A stretch of 64,000 bases of DNA from Alteromonas macleodii ATCC 27126 (lineage in GTDB: Bacteria > Pseudomonadota > Gammaproteobacteria > Enterobacterales > Alteromonadaceae), in NCBI RefSeq assembly GCF_000172635.2, contig NC_018632.1:2418001-2482000 (forward strand), in the 5' to 3' direction. Below the pieces are notes generated by a model. That model was not told where the DNA came from and ran no database searches. It saw only the letters and a list, made by a program, of their open reading frames with translations. A program made the translations under genes and the position numbers. Below, piece by piece: positions 24,818-34,192 of the stretch. The stretch's first letter is position 1. Every line of letters starts with the position of its first letter.

Positions 24818-25186
24818 ATGACCATTGATGAATTCAATCACTATTGCAAAGCACTCCCCCACACTACTCACGTCGTTCAGTGGGGGAATTCAGAAGTATG
24901 GAAAGTAGGTGGTAAAGTCTTTGCTATAGGGAGCATTAGCAAGGACGGACACCCCGCTTTTACCTTTAAAACATCTGAGCAAAACTATTATTTTCTGGAA
25001 GAAAAGCCTGGCTATAGGCCTGCACCCTATCTCGCTAGTCGTGGAATGAAATGGATACAACAGTACAATTGCGAGAGTGATGAAGATGAAGCGTTAAAAT
25101 ACTATTTAAGCGCATCTTATAAACTAGTATCGTTAGGGTTAACCAAGAAAATGCAAAAAGAGCTTGGTTTAAATCAACCTCAATAA
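24818..25186 (+). CDS. MmcQ/YjbR-family protein
   Basis: 122 residues. MTIDEFNHYCKALPHTTHVVQWG and KVFAIGSI, PGYRPAPYLASRGMKWIQ are the family signatures. YjbR/MmcQ proteins have a CyaY-like fold and are often described as DNA-binding, with no settled role. Full length. It starts 26 bases after the hydrolase and is followed 13 bases on by the DUF3703 gene, so it is likely part of one transcript. Confidence 0.88.
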   Translation: MTIDEFNHYCKALPHTTHVVQWGNSEVWKVGGKVFAIGSISKDGHPAFTFKTSEQNYYFLEEKPGYRPAPYLASRGMKWIQQYNCESDEDEALKYYLSASYKLVSLGLTKKMQKELGLNQPQ

Positions 25187-25199
25187 AGGTGCTTACACC

Positions 25200-25577
25200 A
25201 TGTTCAAAGCAAAAGGCTTTACGCGCAATATTCGCCCTTATGTAGAAGCTGAACTAGCGCTAGCTCATAGAAAGCAAAACCAAAACAGCCAACAGTGTGC
25301 TTTTTCACACTTAGAAAATGCCCACGTTCTTGGTCAAGCCTCTACAAGGCTACACGTTAAAGTACACGTTCAAATGCTTTTATGGGCAGTGAAACAAGGC
25401 AATATTGGTGAGTTTTTTGGTCAACTTTTCAGAATTGCGGGCGCTGCCACAAAAACTGTTTTTGGGCTAGTACCTCATGGAAATACAGGTGGCGCTAACG
25501 TTAGCCCATTTAAGGCAATGCCAATTAAACCAGACTTAAATACGATCATAAAAAAAGCGCGTTCGAATGAAAATTAA
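25200..25577 (+). CDS. DUF3703 family protein
   Basis: 125 residues, no membrane segment. The segments HLENAHVLGQASTRLHVKVHVQML and VPHGNTGGANVSPFKAMPI match DUF3703, a small family of unknown function often found near metal-resistance genes. Its last 11 bases overlap the start of the PhzF gene, so the two are translationally linked. Confidence 0.82.
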   Translation: MFKAKGFTRNIRPYVEAELALAHRKQNQNSQQCAFSHLENAHVLGQASTRLHVKVHVQMLLWAVKQGNIGEFFGQLFRIAGAATKTVFGLVPHGNTGGANVSPFKAMPIKPDLNTIIKKARSNEN

Positions 25578-26358
25578 AATTAACGTTGTCGATGCATTTA
25601 CTAATGTAAGGTTTAAGGGCAATCCTGCTGCAGTAGTTATAACGGGTAAATGGCTTAGCGATGAAAAAATGCAAGAAATCGCTGCTGAAAATAACCTTTC
25701 AGAAACCGCCTTTTTAGTTGAAGATGATAATGGCGTATTCGCTATACGTTGGTTTTCCCCTGTGACGGAAATCGACTTCTGTGGCCACGCAACGCTGGCA
25801 TCCGCGTTCGTAATCTTTAGCGAAAATTACCAATTACCGCACATTTCTCTATTCGCCAAGTCGGTTGGTACGATGAAAGTCGTTAAAAAAAGCGACGGAT
25901 TTATTCAGATGGATTTCCCCAATAGAATGCCCAGCCCTGTCGGTGAAGTGCCTGAAGCGTTACTAAAAGGGCTCTCTATCAAGCCCAAAAGCATTTTAAA
26001 AAATAACCAAGCTTACTTTGCTGTTTATTCTAACGAAGACGACGTTTTAAGCGTAATTCAAGACAGCGAGCAGCTAAAAACACTAGCGCCTTATGATGTG
26101 GTAGTGACAGCGCCTGGTACGCAATTTGACTTCGTATCCCGTTACTTCTGGCCTGCGAACGGCGGTGATGAAGACCCGGTTACCGGTTCAATCCACACTG
26201 GGCTAGCGCCTTATTGGGCAAAAGTATTTGGACGATCAAAACTTATGGCTTATCAGGCATCTAAACGAGGCGGCACATTAAAATGTGAGGTGGCAGGTGA
26301 CCGCGTGCTTATTTCTGGCCAAGCGGTGTCTTACCTTGAAGGTTACATTAATATTTGA
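25567..26358 (+). CDS. PhzF-family isomerase
   Basis: 263 residues. N-terminal INVVDAFTNVRFKGNPAAVV, the catalytic glutamate in NNLSETAFLV, the DFCGHATLAS motif and the second-half GGDEDPVTGSIHTGLAPYW are diagnostic of the PhzF/diaminopimelate-epimerase-like fold. Stand-alone PhzF proteins catalyse proton shifts on unknown metabolites; phenazine synthesis is not implied because no other phz gene is present. It overlaps the DUF3703 gene by 11 bases. Confidence 0.9.
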   Translation: MKIKINVVDAFTNVRFKGNPAAVVITGKWLSDEKMQEIAAENNLSETAFLVEDDNGVFAIRWFSPVTEIDFCGHATLASAFVIFSENYQLPHISLFAKSVGTMKVVKKSDGFIQMDFPNRMPSPVGEVPEALLKGLSIKPKSILKNNQAYFAVYSNEDDVLSVIQDSEQLKTLAPYDVVVTAPGTQFDFVSRYFWPANGGDEDPVTGSIHTGLAPYWAKVFGRSKLMAYQASKRGGTLKCEVAGDRVLISGQAVSYLEGYINI

Positions 26359-26430
26359 TGGTTGATTGCCTTACATGAACTAATCGATAAAAGAGAACTC
26401 TTCTCTCGAGTGTTACTGCCCGCCTCAAAC

Positions 26431-26463
26431 AAAAAAGCGGAAGATATCTAACCTTCCGCTTTC
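26431..26463 (-). terminator. Intrinsic terminator of ggt
   Basis: Read on the minus strand, GAAAGCGGAAGG pairs with CTTCCGCTTTTTT and ends in a T-run. It lies about 50 bases past the ggt stop; it may also stop transcription coming from phzF. Confidence 0.8.
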
Positions 26464-26515
26464 ACTCACGCAACAGCGCATTGCTGCATCTAGTTTTAAC
26501 TAGGCAAATGTAATA

Positions 26516-28273
26516 TTAGCGCCCTACTGCAATGCCCTCTCTGCGAGGATCTGCGCCGCCAATTAATTTACCTGATTTAAACTGAATGCCATGAAGACCG
26601 CTGTTTGAATCCACTACTTTAACGTTATGGCCGAGTGCCTTTAACGGCTCTTCAAGCTCAGCTATTGGTGTGCCCTTCTCTAACGCAGTGTAGTCGTTTC
26701 GATTAGTAATTTTAGGAAGATTGATGGCTTGCTGAATATCCAAGCCAAAGTCTAAAACTCCAATTAGGGTTTGAGCGACGTAGCTTACAATTCTAGAGCC
26801 GCCCGGCGAGCCTACAACCACCTCTAAATTCCCTTCTTTGTCGAACACCATTGTAGGGCTCATAGCACTTCTAGGACGCTTACCAGGCTCTACGCGATTT
26901 GGTACTGGAAAACGGTTTTTGGTTGGCGAAAATGAAAAGTCGGTAAGCTGATTATTAAGCAGGAAGCCTTCTACCATAATCCCAGAACCAAACATAAATT
27001 CAATGCTGGTAGTCATTGATACTGCATTGCCCTCTTTGTCTACTATAGAAACGTGTGAGGTATTGGGCAGCTCCATTGACGTACCAAGTGCTACATTCGC
27101 ATCGGCGTAGGGATTGCCCGCGCGTTTGCGGCGCCACTCTTTATCAACAGCAATACTCTCAGCTCGGCGCTGAAGATAAGCGGTATTAATCATGGCCGCA
27201 AACGGCAAGTTAGTAAAATCGCTATCCGCAATGAACTTCTCGCGGTCGGCATATGAAAGCGCACTTGCTTGCGTATAAAGGTTGGCAAACTCTACTGAAT
27301 CCGGTGCGTATTGACTAAGGTTAAAACCTTCTAACATTTTTAGAATTTGATAAACGTTTACGCCACCTGAGCTAGGTGGTGCCATACCGCAAATGCGTTT
27401 TTCGTGGTACAAGCCACATACGGGTTCACGTTTTACTGGTTCATAGCTTGCTAAATCTTCCAACGACATTTGGCCAGGGTTAATCTCCGCATTATTAACC
27501 GCTTCCACTATTTTTTCGGCAACTTCGCCTTTCAGCAAATAATCGCTGCCCTTTTCCGCAATACCTCTTAGGGTTTTAGCTAACTTTTTGTTTTTCTTAA
27601 CCGTGCCTTCTTTTAACGGCAGGCCTGCCGGGAAGAAATAAGTAGAGCTTGCAGGAAAAGTTTTAAGACCAGGGTGATAGTCCAATGCAACAAGTTTGGC
27701 TAAACGCGGCGATACTTTAAAGCCGTCTTCAGCTGTTTTGATTGTATCGTCGAACAGCGTATTCCAAGGCAGCTTACCGAACTCGCCCTGAGCCATTTCT
27801 AGCGCTTTTACTGCACCAGGCACGCCAACTGACTTACCGCCTACTACTGCATCTAACCAGCGCATTGGCTTATTACCTTCAATAAACCAATGAGAATTGA
27901 CAGCTTTCGGTGCGGTTTCACGGCCGTCAAAGGTGTGAAGTACTTTGTTCTTATTATCCCAATAAAGGATAAACGCACCACCACCAATACCTGACGATTG
28001 TGGTTCAACCAGCGAAAGCATCGATTGCACAGCTACCGCTGCATCGATCGCACTTCCGCCCTTTTCTAAAATATTCTTTCCCGCCCAAGACGCATAGGGA
28101 TTTGCCGCTACAACCATATAATCTTCGGCTTCAAATGCCTTTTTCTCTATGTAGCCTGTTGCCGCTTCTGGTTCTCCGACTTCACGTGGTTGCTTCGCGT
28201 TCGCACCAAAAATAAAACAGCTAGATAATGCAAGAGTTACCACTGAAGCTCTGAAAAAAGCACTGCGTCTCAA
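26516..28273 (-). CDS. ggt: Gamma-glutamyltransferase (glutathione hydrolase)
   Basis: 585 residues, normal for a periplasmic GGT precursor. An N-terminal signal peptide (VVTLALSSCFIFGANA) is followed by the large subunit (GGSAIDAAVAVQSMLSLVEPQSSGIGGGAF). The self-cleavage and nucleophile threonine is in NTSHVSIVDKEGNAVSMTTS, which would begin the small subunit; the lid and oxyanion segments RPRSAMSPTMVF and GSPGGSRI follow. It hydrolyses glutathione and gamma-glutamyl peptides. The enoyl-CoA hydratase gene lies 14 bases upstream on the same strand, so they may be co-transcribed. Confidence 0.95.
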   Translation of the reverse strand: MRRSAFFRASVVTLALSSCFIFGANAKQPREVGEPEAATGYIEKKAFEAEDYMVVAANPYASWAGKNILEKGGSAIDAAVAVQSMLSLVEPQSSGIGGGAFILYWDNKNKVLHTFDGRETAPKAVNSHWFIEGNKPMRWLDAVVGGKSVGVPGAVKALEMAQGEFGKLPWNTLFDDTIKTAEDGFKVSPRLAKLVALDYHPGLKTFPASSTYFFPAGLPLKEGTVKKNKKLAKTLRGIAEKGSDYLLKGEVAEKIVEAVNNAEINPGQMSLEDLASYEPVKREPVCGLYHEKRICGMAPPSSGGVNVYQILKMLEGFNLSQYAPDSVEFANLYTQASALSYADREKFIADSDFTNLPFAAMINTAYLQRRAESIAVDKEWRRKRAGNPYADANVALGTSMELPNTSHVSIVDKEGNAVSMTTSIEFMFGSGIMVEGFLLNNQLTDFSFSPTKNRFPVPNRVEPGKRPRSAMSPTMVFDKEGNLEVVVGSPGGSRIVSYVAQTLIGVLDFGLDIQQAINLPKITNRNDYTALEKGTPIAELEEPLKALGHNVKVVDSNSGLHGIQFKSGKLIGGADPRREGIAVGR

Positions 28274-28287
28274 AATAATACTTCCTC

Positions 28288-29052
28288 TTATTTAAATTTT
28301 TCGGGGTTTATTGGGCGTTTTTTAAGAAACGCATCAAACGCTTCTTGAGCTGCGGTTGTGCCCAACGCTTCTAAAAATATATCAAACTCTTCGTTCATTT
28401 GTTGGTTTGTTCGCTCTCCGTCACCTTTTAATAGCGCTTTTGTTTGTTTAAGCGAAAATGAAGGCTTGGCGACGAGTTTCTCTACCGTAGTTTGAACCGT
28501 TTGATCTATTTCGTGAGCGTCGACAATTTTTGTCAGAATACCAAATTGATAAGCATCAGCAGAGGTAAAGGGTTCGCCCAGCATTAGCCACTCTGCCGCC
28601 TTTATATGACCCGCAACCTTAGGCAAAAGATAACTTGATGCATATTCAGGAACAAGCCCTAAGTTGATGAATGGTAGAACAAATCGGGTATCTGGAGTGG
28701 CGTAAACAAAATCGCAATGAAGTAAAAGCGTTGTGCCTATGCCCACTGCTAATCCGTGAACTTGTGCAATAACCGGTAAATTACATGCCGCCAAAGCTCG
28801 CATAAAGGCAGCTGTTTCTGGCACCTGAGCGTGATCTTGTTGCTGTGCGAAGTCTCCAATGTCATTTCCTGCAGTAAAACAATCGCCCGCGCCTTTAATA
28901 ACCACCACTTTGGTTGAGCCATCGTTCTTAACACCTAATATGGCATTCGCCATTTCTTGATACATGTCGCGTGTTAACGCATTTTTCTTATCGGTTCGGT
29001 TAAGTGTAATGGTTAAGCATTGCTGATTTGTTTCGGTAATAATGTAAGACAT
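28288..29052 (-). CDS. Enoyl-CoA hydratase/isomerase family protein
   Basis: 254 residues from ATG 29052, chosen because AAGGAG lies six bases upstream; an in-frame start at 29148 would add 32 unconserved residues. Crotonase-fold signatures: ITLNRTDKKNALTRDMYQ, the oxyanion segment AGNDIGDFAQ, VHGLAVGIGTTLLLHCDFVYA. One catalytic glutamate position is occupied in NLGLVPEYASSYLLP. It probably acts in fatty-acid or CoA-ester degradation, hydrating or isomerising enoyl-CoA. The C-terminus (FDAFLKKRPINPEKFK) is complete. Confidence 0.9.
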   Translation of the reverse strand: MSYIITETNQQCLTITLNRTDKKNALTRDMYQEMANAILGVKNDGSTKVVVIKGAGDCFTAGNDIGDFAQQQDHAQVPETAAFMRALAACNLPVIAQVHGLAVGIGTTLLLHCDFVYATPDTRFVLPFINLGLVPEYASSYLLPKVAGHIKAAEWLMLGEPFTSADAYQFGILTKIVDAHEIDQTVQTTVEKLVAKPSFSLKQTKALLKGDGERTNQQMNEEFDIFLEALGTTAAQEAFDAFLKKRPINPEKFK

Positions 29053-29163
29053 AATTACTCCTTTACTGTCGTCTTTTTGTTTTGGGCGTACTTCAGTTTT
29101 CACCCTGTAGGCAATTTCTGTATCATAGCCAGCAAATTCTAATTTCAAAAATAACTAACACTG

Positions 29164-29748
29164 ATGATGTCACTGCCGTTTTCGCTTAAGTATAGCGCTG
29201 GTCCTTTATTTATTGCGCTATGCTCCGTTGTCGCGTTTTTCTTTGAGCCTATGTCTGGCAATTATTTGGCTTACGACAGGTACGCCATTCAAGGTCTAGA
29301 AACTTGGCGAATAGTCAGCGGCAATATCGTGCATACCAATGGCTACCACCTACTTTTAAATTTAGCAGGTCTGGCGCTATTGTGGGCCCTACACGGTGAA
29401 CATTATCGCATTGGTTTGTATTTAAAAGTTTTTGTATGGTGCTGCTTAGGAACCAGTGTCGGGCTTTATTTCTTCTCTCCAGATCTAATATGGTACGCGG
29501 GTTTGTCTGGCGCATTACACGGTATTTTCGCATGGGGCGCCTGTGTTGATATAAAAGAGAAAATGAAGTCGGGTTGGTTATTGCTTATAGGTCTAGCCAT
29601 CAAGGTGGGATACGAACAAATTGACGGTAGTAGTGAACAAGTTGCAAACCTGATTGACGCAAAAGTTGCCGTAGACGCGCATTTATTCGGTGCGCTTACG
29701 GGTATCGCAATCTTTTTACTTATGTTTATTACGGCGAAAAGAAAATAG
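29164..29748 (+). CDS. rrtA: Rhombosortase (rhomboid-family intramembrane protease)
   Basis: 194 residues with about six membrane helices. The rhomboid serine S115 is in GLSGALHG and the catalytic histidine H173 in DAHLFGALTG; YHLLLNLAGL supplies the conserved histidine and asparagine region. The small size and LSGxLHG form fit rhombosortase, which processes proteins bearing a GlyGly-CTERM tail. None of the complete proteins in this window ends in such a tail, so its clients must be elsewhere. It is divergent from the enoyl-CoA hydratase. Start is ATG 29164 or the next codon. Confidence 0.87.
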   Translation: MMSLPFSLKYSAGPLFIALCSVVAFFFEPMSGNYLAYDRYAIQGLETWRIVSGNIVHTNGYHLLLNLAGLALLWALHGEHYRIGLYLKVFVWCCLGTSVGLYFFSPDLIWYAGLSGALHGIFAWGACVDIKEKMKSGWLLLIGLAIKVGYEQIDGSSEQVANLIDAKVAVDAHLFGALTGIAIFLLMFITAKRK

Positions 29749-29834
29749 AAACTTGAGCGATATAGTGCCACTCTTTTTGCGCATTTTAATTCGTTAAAAC
29801 AGATAAAATGTGCTGGAACAAAAAATGAAGATCT

Positions 29835-29871
29835 AAAAAGGCCCGAATTCATTGAATTTGGGCCTTTTTTG
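29835..29871. terminator. Bidirectional terminator
   Basis: AAAAAGGCCCGAATTC with a matching GAATTTGGGCCTTTTTT arm (one mismatch), A-run on one side and T-run on the other, between the convergent rhombosortase and S9 peptidase genes. Confidence 0.88.
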
Positions 29872-29952
29872 TAAGCTTTTTCCGTCTTTATAGCTACCGC
29901 GCTGTGAGCAACTCAGTGGCTCTTAATCACTGGGTTGCACTCGCAGTTTTGC

Positions 29953-32448
29953 CTATAAGTTTTCTTCGAATAGCTTGTATATACGACGATATTCATCAAG
30001 CCAAGAGCTTGGTTGTACGAAGCCATGTGGCTCTACCGGATAAATGGCCGTTTCAAAATCTTCCTTTTCAAGCTCGATAAGGCGCTGTACCAATCGCACG
30101 GTGTCGTGGAAAAACACATTGTCATCAACCATAGGCGCATTGATAAGCAATGGCTTTTCTAGCCCATCTGCGAAATAAATTGGCGAACTGCGCTCGAACG
30201 CGATGGGGTCAATATCAGGCGTATTTAGAATGTTTGCTGTATATGGCGTGTTGTAATGGGCCCAATCGGTTACCGGACGAAGTGCTGCACCTGCCGCAAA
30301 CAGATCTGGCGCGGTAAACATAGACATAAAGGTTAAGAAGCCGCCGTATGAACCGCCGTATGTGCCAATACGCTCACGATCTACATTTGCATTTTCAACA
30401 AGCCAGTTAACACCATCACGCAAATCTTGCACTTCAGGCGTACCCATTTGACGATAAATAGCAGTTCGCCAATCACGTCCGTAGCCAGCACTAGCGCGAT
30501 AATCCATATCTAGTACGACATAGCCTTGCTGCACTAGCATGCTGTGGAACATGTATTCTCTAAAGTAACCAGACCACCCCATGTGGGCGTTTTGCAAATA
30601 GCCTGCACCGTGATTAAACACTACCGCTTTATTTGGTGCCGACTTATCGTAATTTTCCGGTAGATACACTCGTGCGTAGATAAATGCATCGGTATGCGAC
30701 GATTCAATAGCAACGATGTTAGGCACCGCCCAAGGAAGTGCGTTGAAAGTAGCACTGGTGCTTTGTGTAATTTGCTTTGCTGCAGTTGTTTCATCTGCTG
30801 GCTTAATGTAAAGCTCTTGTGGCTGATTAACTTTACTATGGCTTAGCAGCAAATTTTTGCCATCAGGGCTAAGTGAGTAATCTGTCATACCATTCAAATC
30901 AGTCATGGTATCGATGGTATTGTCACTTAAATCAGCACGATAAACTTCGTAAAGCCCCGGATGCTCCATGTTAGCTTTAAAGTAGATATAGTTGTCATCA
31001 CCAGAAAGGGTTAGATCGTCAACAATAAAACGGCCGCTGGTTAGCGCGACAGGTTTCTCGCCTGGTTTTTGAATGTATAAATGCGAGTAACCGGTATGCT
31101 CAGACTGATAGTAAAGCGTCTCGCTGTCATTTAGCCAATCAAACGCGTTGAAACGGTAGTTTACCCACGCGTCATCGTGAAGCCTATGTTGGTTTTCTAG
31201 CGTTTTATTTGCTAGGTCGACCGTTGCAATCCAGCGGTCTTTGTTGTCCCACGCTTCTAACATAACGGCGACGGCGTTACCGTTTTTGTGCCAGCGAATC
31301 GAAGGCTTAGTCCAGTACCAGCTTTGCAGTAAGGTAATGTCGCGAGGCATACGATTAACTTCATAGGTCTCGCCTTTTGCTTTCGCGTTTTCTTCTTTTA
31401 CATCTGCAAGAACATCGTCGTTGTAGCCAGGCAAATTAAAGTATTTAAGTTCACTTTTCTCACCAGTTTTTAAATTTAGCAGCCACAGTTCATGATTTAC
31501 CGATTCTGCATCTGCAACACGTTGGCGTACCGGCTTCGCGGCAATACGGCTGTCTTCTTGGATATAATGCGGCATGATGTCGCTGTCATCACGAGTCGGC
31601 TTACTTTCCGTGGTGGCGACTACTGCAAAGTTACCCGCAGGTGATACGCTAATACCCGCTAGTCGATGCGACTTATCAAAGTAAAAAGGCGTAGGTGCTA
31701 CACTGCTGTTTTCTTTAGCCAACGCTTTATGCGCGTCGTCTTTTTCTTGCCTGTTTTTGCGCTGTAGTTTGATGTATTCCACCAGCGACTGCTGCTGCTC
31801 GGCAATATAATCTTTAGGCGGCTCAACCGCTTTAGGCTCGTCGCTAAACTCCCAGCTCAATAATTCTTCGCGGGTGCCGTTAGATAGGTCTATAGCAATA
31901 AATTTGTTACCGCTTAACGCCATTAAGCGGCCATCAGTCATAAATGAAAGCGTTGACAGCGCATTCCCGCCACGCGCGATACGCACAGTTTCACCGTTGG
32001 TAAATTGCACATAAACACTGTCTTCAAATGAATAAGCAATTACACCATCATTTCTTACTACACGTTCGTCAAAACGATACTTGTGTAAATCTGATAATGG
32101 CGCTTTTACGGCATTGGCAGGGTTTGAGAGTTCAGCAACATAAACATCTGTTAACGCGCTATTCTGTCTTTCTTTTTCAAAAACAATTTTATCGCCATTG
32201 ACCGACCACCCCATACCTTCGGGTAACGCGCCCATCCATTGAGGGTCTGACATTATTTGCTTCAAAGTAATTTCACCATTTTTCGCGCTGTTCTGAGGCG
32301 CGACATCTGGTGTAACGGTTTGCTGGACAGTGGCAGCAGGAAGCGATGTAGACGCTGCTTGGCTAGATGGTTCGTTAGTAGTGCTTGCACATCCGCCCAA
32401 CGCAAAAGTAACGCTAGCCGCGATGAGTAAAGAAGAGTATTTTTTCAT
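29953..32448 (-). CDS. S9-family peptidase lipoprotein (DPP IV/acylaminoacyl-peptidase type)
   Basis: 831 residues. A lipoprotein signal ends in LGGCAS (cysteine near residue 20), so it is membrane attached, probably in the periplasm or outer membrane. The N-terminal half is a beta-propeller; the C-terminal alpha/beta-hydrolase domain holds the nucleophile in GTYGGSYGGF, the aspartate in PMVDDNVFF and the histidine in VEPHGFVQPSSW. It should cleave short peptides, often after proline. It forms a single-gene unit; the divergent glutathione peroxidase shares the 177-base upstream gap. Confidence 0.92.
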   Translation of the reverse strand: MKKYSSLLIAASVTFALGGCASTTNEPSSQAASTSLPAATVQQTVTPDVAPQNSAKNGEITLKQIMSDPQWMGALPEGMGWSVNGDKIVFEKERQNSALTDVYVAELSNPANAVKAPLSDLHKYRFDERVVRNDGVIAYSFEDSVYVQFTNGETVRIARGGNALSTLSFMTDGRLMALSGNKFIAIDLSNGTREELLSWEFSDEPKAVEPPKDYIAEQQQSLVEYIKLQRKNRQEKDDAHKALAKENSSVAPTPFYFDKSHRLAGISVSPAGNFAVVATTESKPTRDDSDIMPHYIQEDSRIAAKPVRQRVADAESVNHELWLLNLKTGEKSELKYFNLPGYNDDVLADVKEENAKAKGETYEVNRMPRDITLLQSWYWTKPSIRWHKNGNAVAVMLEAWDNKDRWIATVDLANKTLENQHRLHDDAWVNYRFNAFDWLNDSETLYYQSEHTGYSHLYIQKPGEKPVALTSGRFIVDDLTLSGDDNYIYFKANMEHPGLYEVYRADLSDNTIDTMTDLNGMTDYSLSPDGKNLLLSHSKVNQPQELYIKPADETTAAKQITQSTSATFNALPWAVPNIVAIESSHTDAFIYARVYLPENYDKSAPNKAVVFNHGAGYLQNAHMGWSGYFREYMFHSMLVQQGYVVLDMDYRASAGYGRDWRTAIYRQMGTPEVQDLRDGVNWLVENANVDRERIGTYGGSYGGFLTFMSMFTAPDLFAAGAALRPVTDWAHYNTPYTANILNTPDIDPIAFERSSPIYFADGLEKPLLINAPMVDDNVFFHDTVRLVQRLIELEKEDFETAIYPVEPHGFVQPSSWLDEYRRIYKLFEENL

Positions 32449-32625
32449 TATTTTAAGTCGTTGTTATGTAAAAAACGTTAACATTATACGCAGAGCAGTT
32501 ACTAATACGCTAACGTTCATCGATTGAGATAGTGAACCAAACGTAAACCATCTGCGTTTATGGTTGTGAAACTGGTCTGTCGGCCTGAACAAAATAACAA
32601 AAATTCACTGATGAGGTAAAACACT

Positions 32626-33180
32626 ATGAAAGCGAAAGGTTTTGTACCTGCGTTGCTTGCGCTCAGCTTTTTCACGACTCCTAGCTTTGCGAGCGAGTGC
32701 CCCAGCGTACTAAAGTTCATGAAGCGTAAGCTCAACTCACAAGAAACGGTGAATTTGTGTAACGAATATGCCGGAAAGACCCTTTTAGTGGTGAACACAG
32801 CCAGCTATTGCGGCTACACGCCACAATTTGAAGGTTTAGAAGCCCTTTATAGTGACTACAAAGACAAAGATTTTGTAGTACTTGGCTTCCCGTCGCACGA
32901 TTTTAACCAAGAAGATAATGATGAAGGCAAAACGGCAGAACTGTGTGAATTGACTTATGGCGTAAAGTTTCCGATGTTTGAACCAATATCGGTAAAAGGA
33001 GAAGACGCCGATCCTATGTATAGAATGCTAAAAACCGCCACCGGCAAAGCGCCATCATGGAACTTTAATAAGTACCTTATTGACAGCTCTGGTAAGCAAA
33101 TAACCCACTACCCTAGTTCAACAAAGCCCACTGATCCGGCTTTTATCGCTGACATAGAGGCACTCCTCAAAAGCGAATAA
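32626..33180 (+). CDS. Exported glutathione peroxidase (Cys type)
   Basis: 184 residues with a cleavable signal peptide (ALLALSFFTTPSFA). Motifs: VVNTASYCGYTPQFEGLEALY with the peroxidatic cysteine (a cysteine codon, not selenocysteine), LGFPSHDF, and WNFNKYLID with the conserved tryptophan. It reduces hydroperoxides in the periplasm, probably through a thioredoxin-like partner. The gene stands alone with a clear terminator about 60 bases downstream. Confidence 0.92.
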   Translation: MKAKGFVPALLALSFFTTPSFASECPSVLKFMKRKLNSQETVNLCNEYAGKTLLVVNTASYCGYTPQFEGLEALYSDYKDKDFVVLGFPSHDFNQEDNDEGKTAELCELTYGVKFPMFEPISVKGEDADPMYRMLKTATGKAPSWNFNKYLIDSSGKQITHYPSSTKPTDPAFIADIEALLKSE

Positions 33181-33240
33181 AACCGCGAATATCAACGCTG
33201 CCTATAGGTCAGACCAAACGAGAATCTAAAAGCCGCGCAT

Positions 33241-33272
33241 AAAAAAGCCCCGCGTAACACGCGGGGCAATCA
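33241..33272. terminator. Terminator between convergent genes
   Basis: AAAAAAGCCCCGCG with CGCGGGGC, loop TAACA, between glutathione peroxidase and azoR. The T-run is clear on the minus strand only, so it mainly serves azoR, although azoR ends about 80 bases away; the hairpin is strong in both directions. Confidence 0.7.
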
Positions 33273-33350
33273 AGCACACTCAACTTGGAACACACTTTTA
33301 GCTGAAAACATACTTCCTACGTTTTAGCTAACTGCATTAATTTAGTGTGT

Positions 33351-33953
33351 TTAGTTGTTGGTTAGTTCAATAATTTTTTCGCTTGCTTCAGAAAAAGCCT
33401 TGTTTGCTTGCTCTTCGCCCATGTTAAGTCCTTCAGCGTAAACGAATTTAACGTCACTGATACCAACAAAATTTAAAAAGTGTTTTAAATACGGCGTTTG
33501 CGTATCAAAGTCTGAACCTGCATACACACCACCACGCGCGGCAAAAACAGTCGCTGATTTATTTTCTAGCAATCCGACAGGACCTGTCTCGGTATACTTG
33601 AATGTTATACCAGCTCTTGCAATACGGTCGAAGTAAGCTTTTAAGCTCGATGGGATGCCAAAGTTGTACATTGGCACGGCTAGCACAATTTCGTCAGCCG
33701 CTTTTACTGCTTCAACAATGTCATCAGAGACTTTTGCCAATGCCTGTTGTGATTCATTTCGCTCAGACGCCTCAGTCATCCACGCTTGCATTTCTTCACC
33801 TGTTAAATGAGGCAGTGCCAGAGAGGCAACATCCACGCGGTTAATGTGCACAGAACCGTCATTCTCAATTTTTGAAAGGTACTCGTTTGCAAGCTTTGAA
33901 GAATTACCTTGGTTGCCATTTAGGCTGGAAAATATAGCCAGTACTTTTTTCAT
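33351..33953 (-). CDS. azoR: FMN-dependent NADH-azoreductase AzoR
   Basis: 200 residues from ATG 33953, preferred over TTG 33965 because GGAG lies six bases before it. Flavodoxin-like fold with KVLAIFSSLNGNQGNSSKLA (FMN phosphate loop), VPMYNFGIPSSLKAYFDRI and FAARGGVYAGSDFDTQ, all standard in AzoR. The enzyme reduces quinones and azo compounds with NADH in two-electron steps, protecting against electrophile stress. Divergent from the DUF4397/CHRD gene. Confidence 0.93.
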   Translation of the reverse strand: MKKVLAIFSSLNGNQGNSSKLANEYLSKIENDGSVHINRVDVASLALPHLTGEEMQAWMTEASERNESQQALAKVSDDIVEAVKAADEIVLAVPMYNFGIPSSLKAYFDRIARAGITFKYTETGPVGLLENKSATVFAARGGVYAGSDFDTQTPYLKHFLNFVGISDVKFVYAEGLNMGEEQANKAFSEASEKIIELTNN

Positions 33954-34192
33954 GCCGAACTCCAATATTCGTTGTTTCGATAATATATGGCTATATTACG
34001 GCAATCGGGTGGGATGAAAATATCAAAAACATGAAGGCTTCGTTCTATTTTGTAGAACAAACTGCCAAGGAACAGAGTAAATGTGAAATTATTGAAAACA
34101 TTACATTACGTTAATGTTGCAAGGAGGTTGATCTTCTCTTATTTGCTCAGCGTAACCGAGTTTGCCACAACACAATTAAGAGGATACAAAAT

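Noticed and set aside
25567-26358. Phenazine biosynthesis
   Set aside because: Only a PhzF-like protein is present; stand-alone members are common without phenazine genes.
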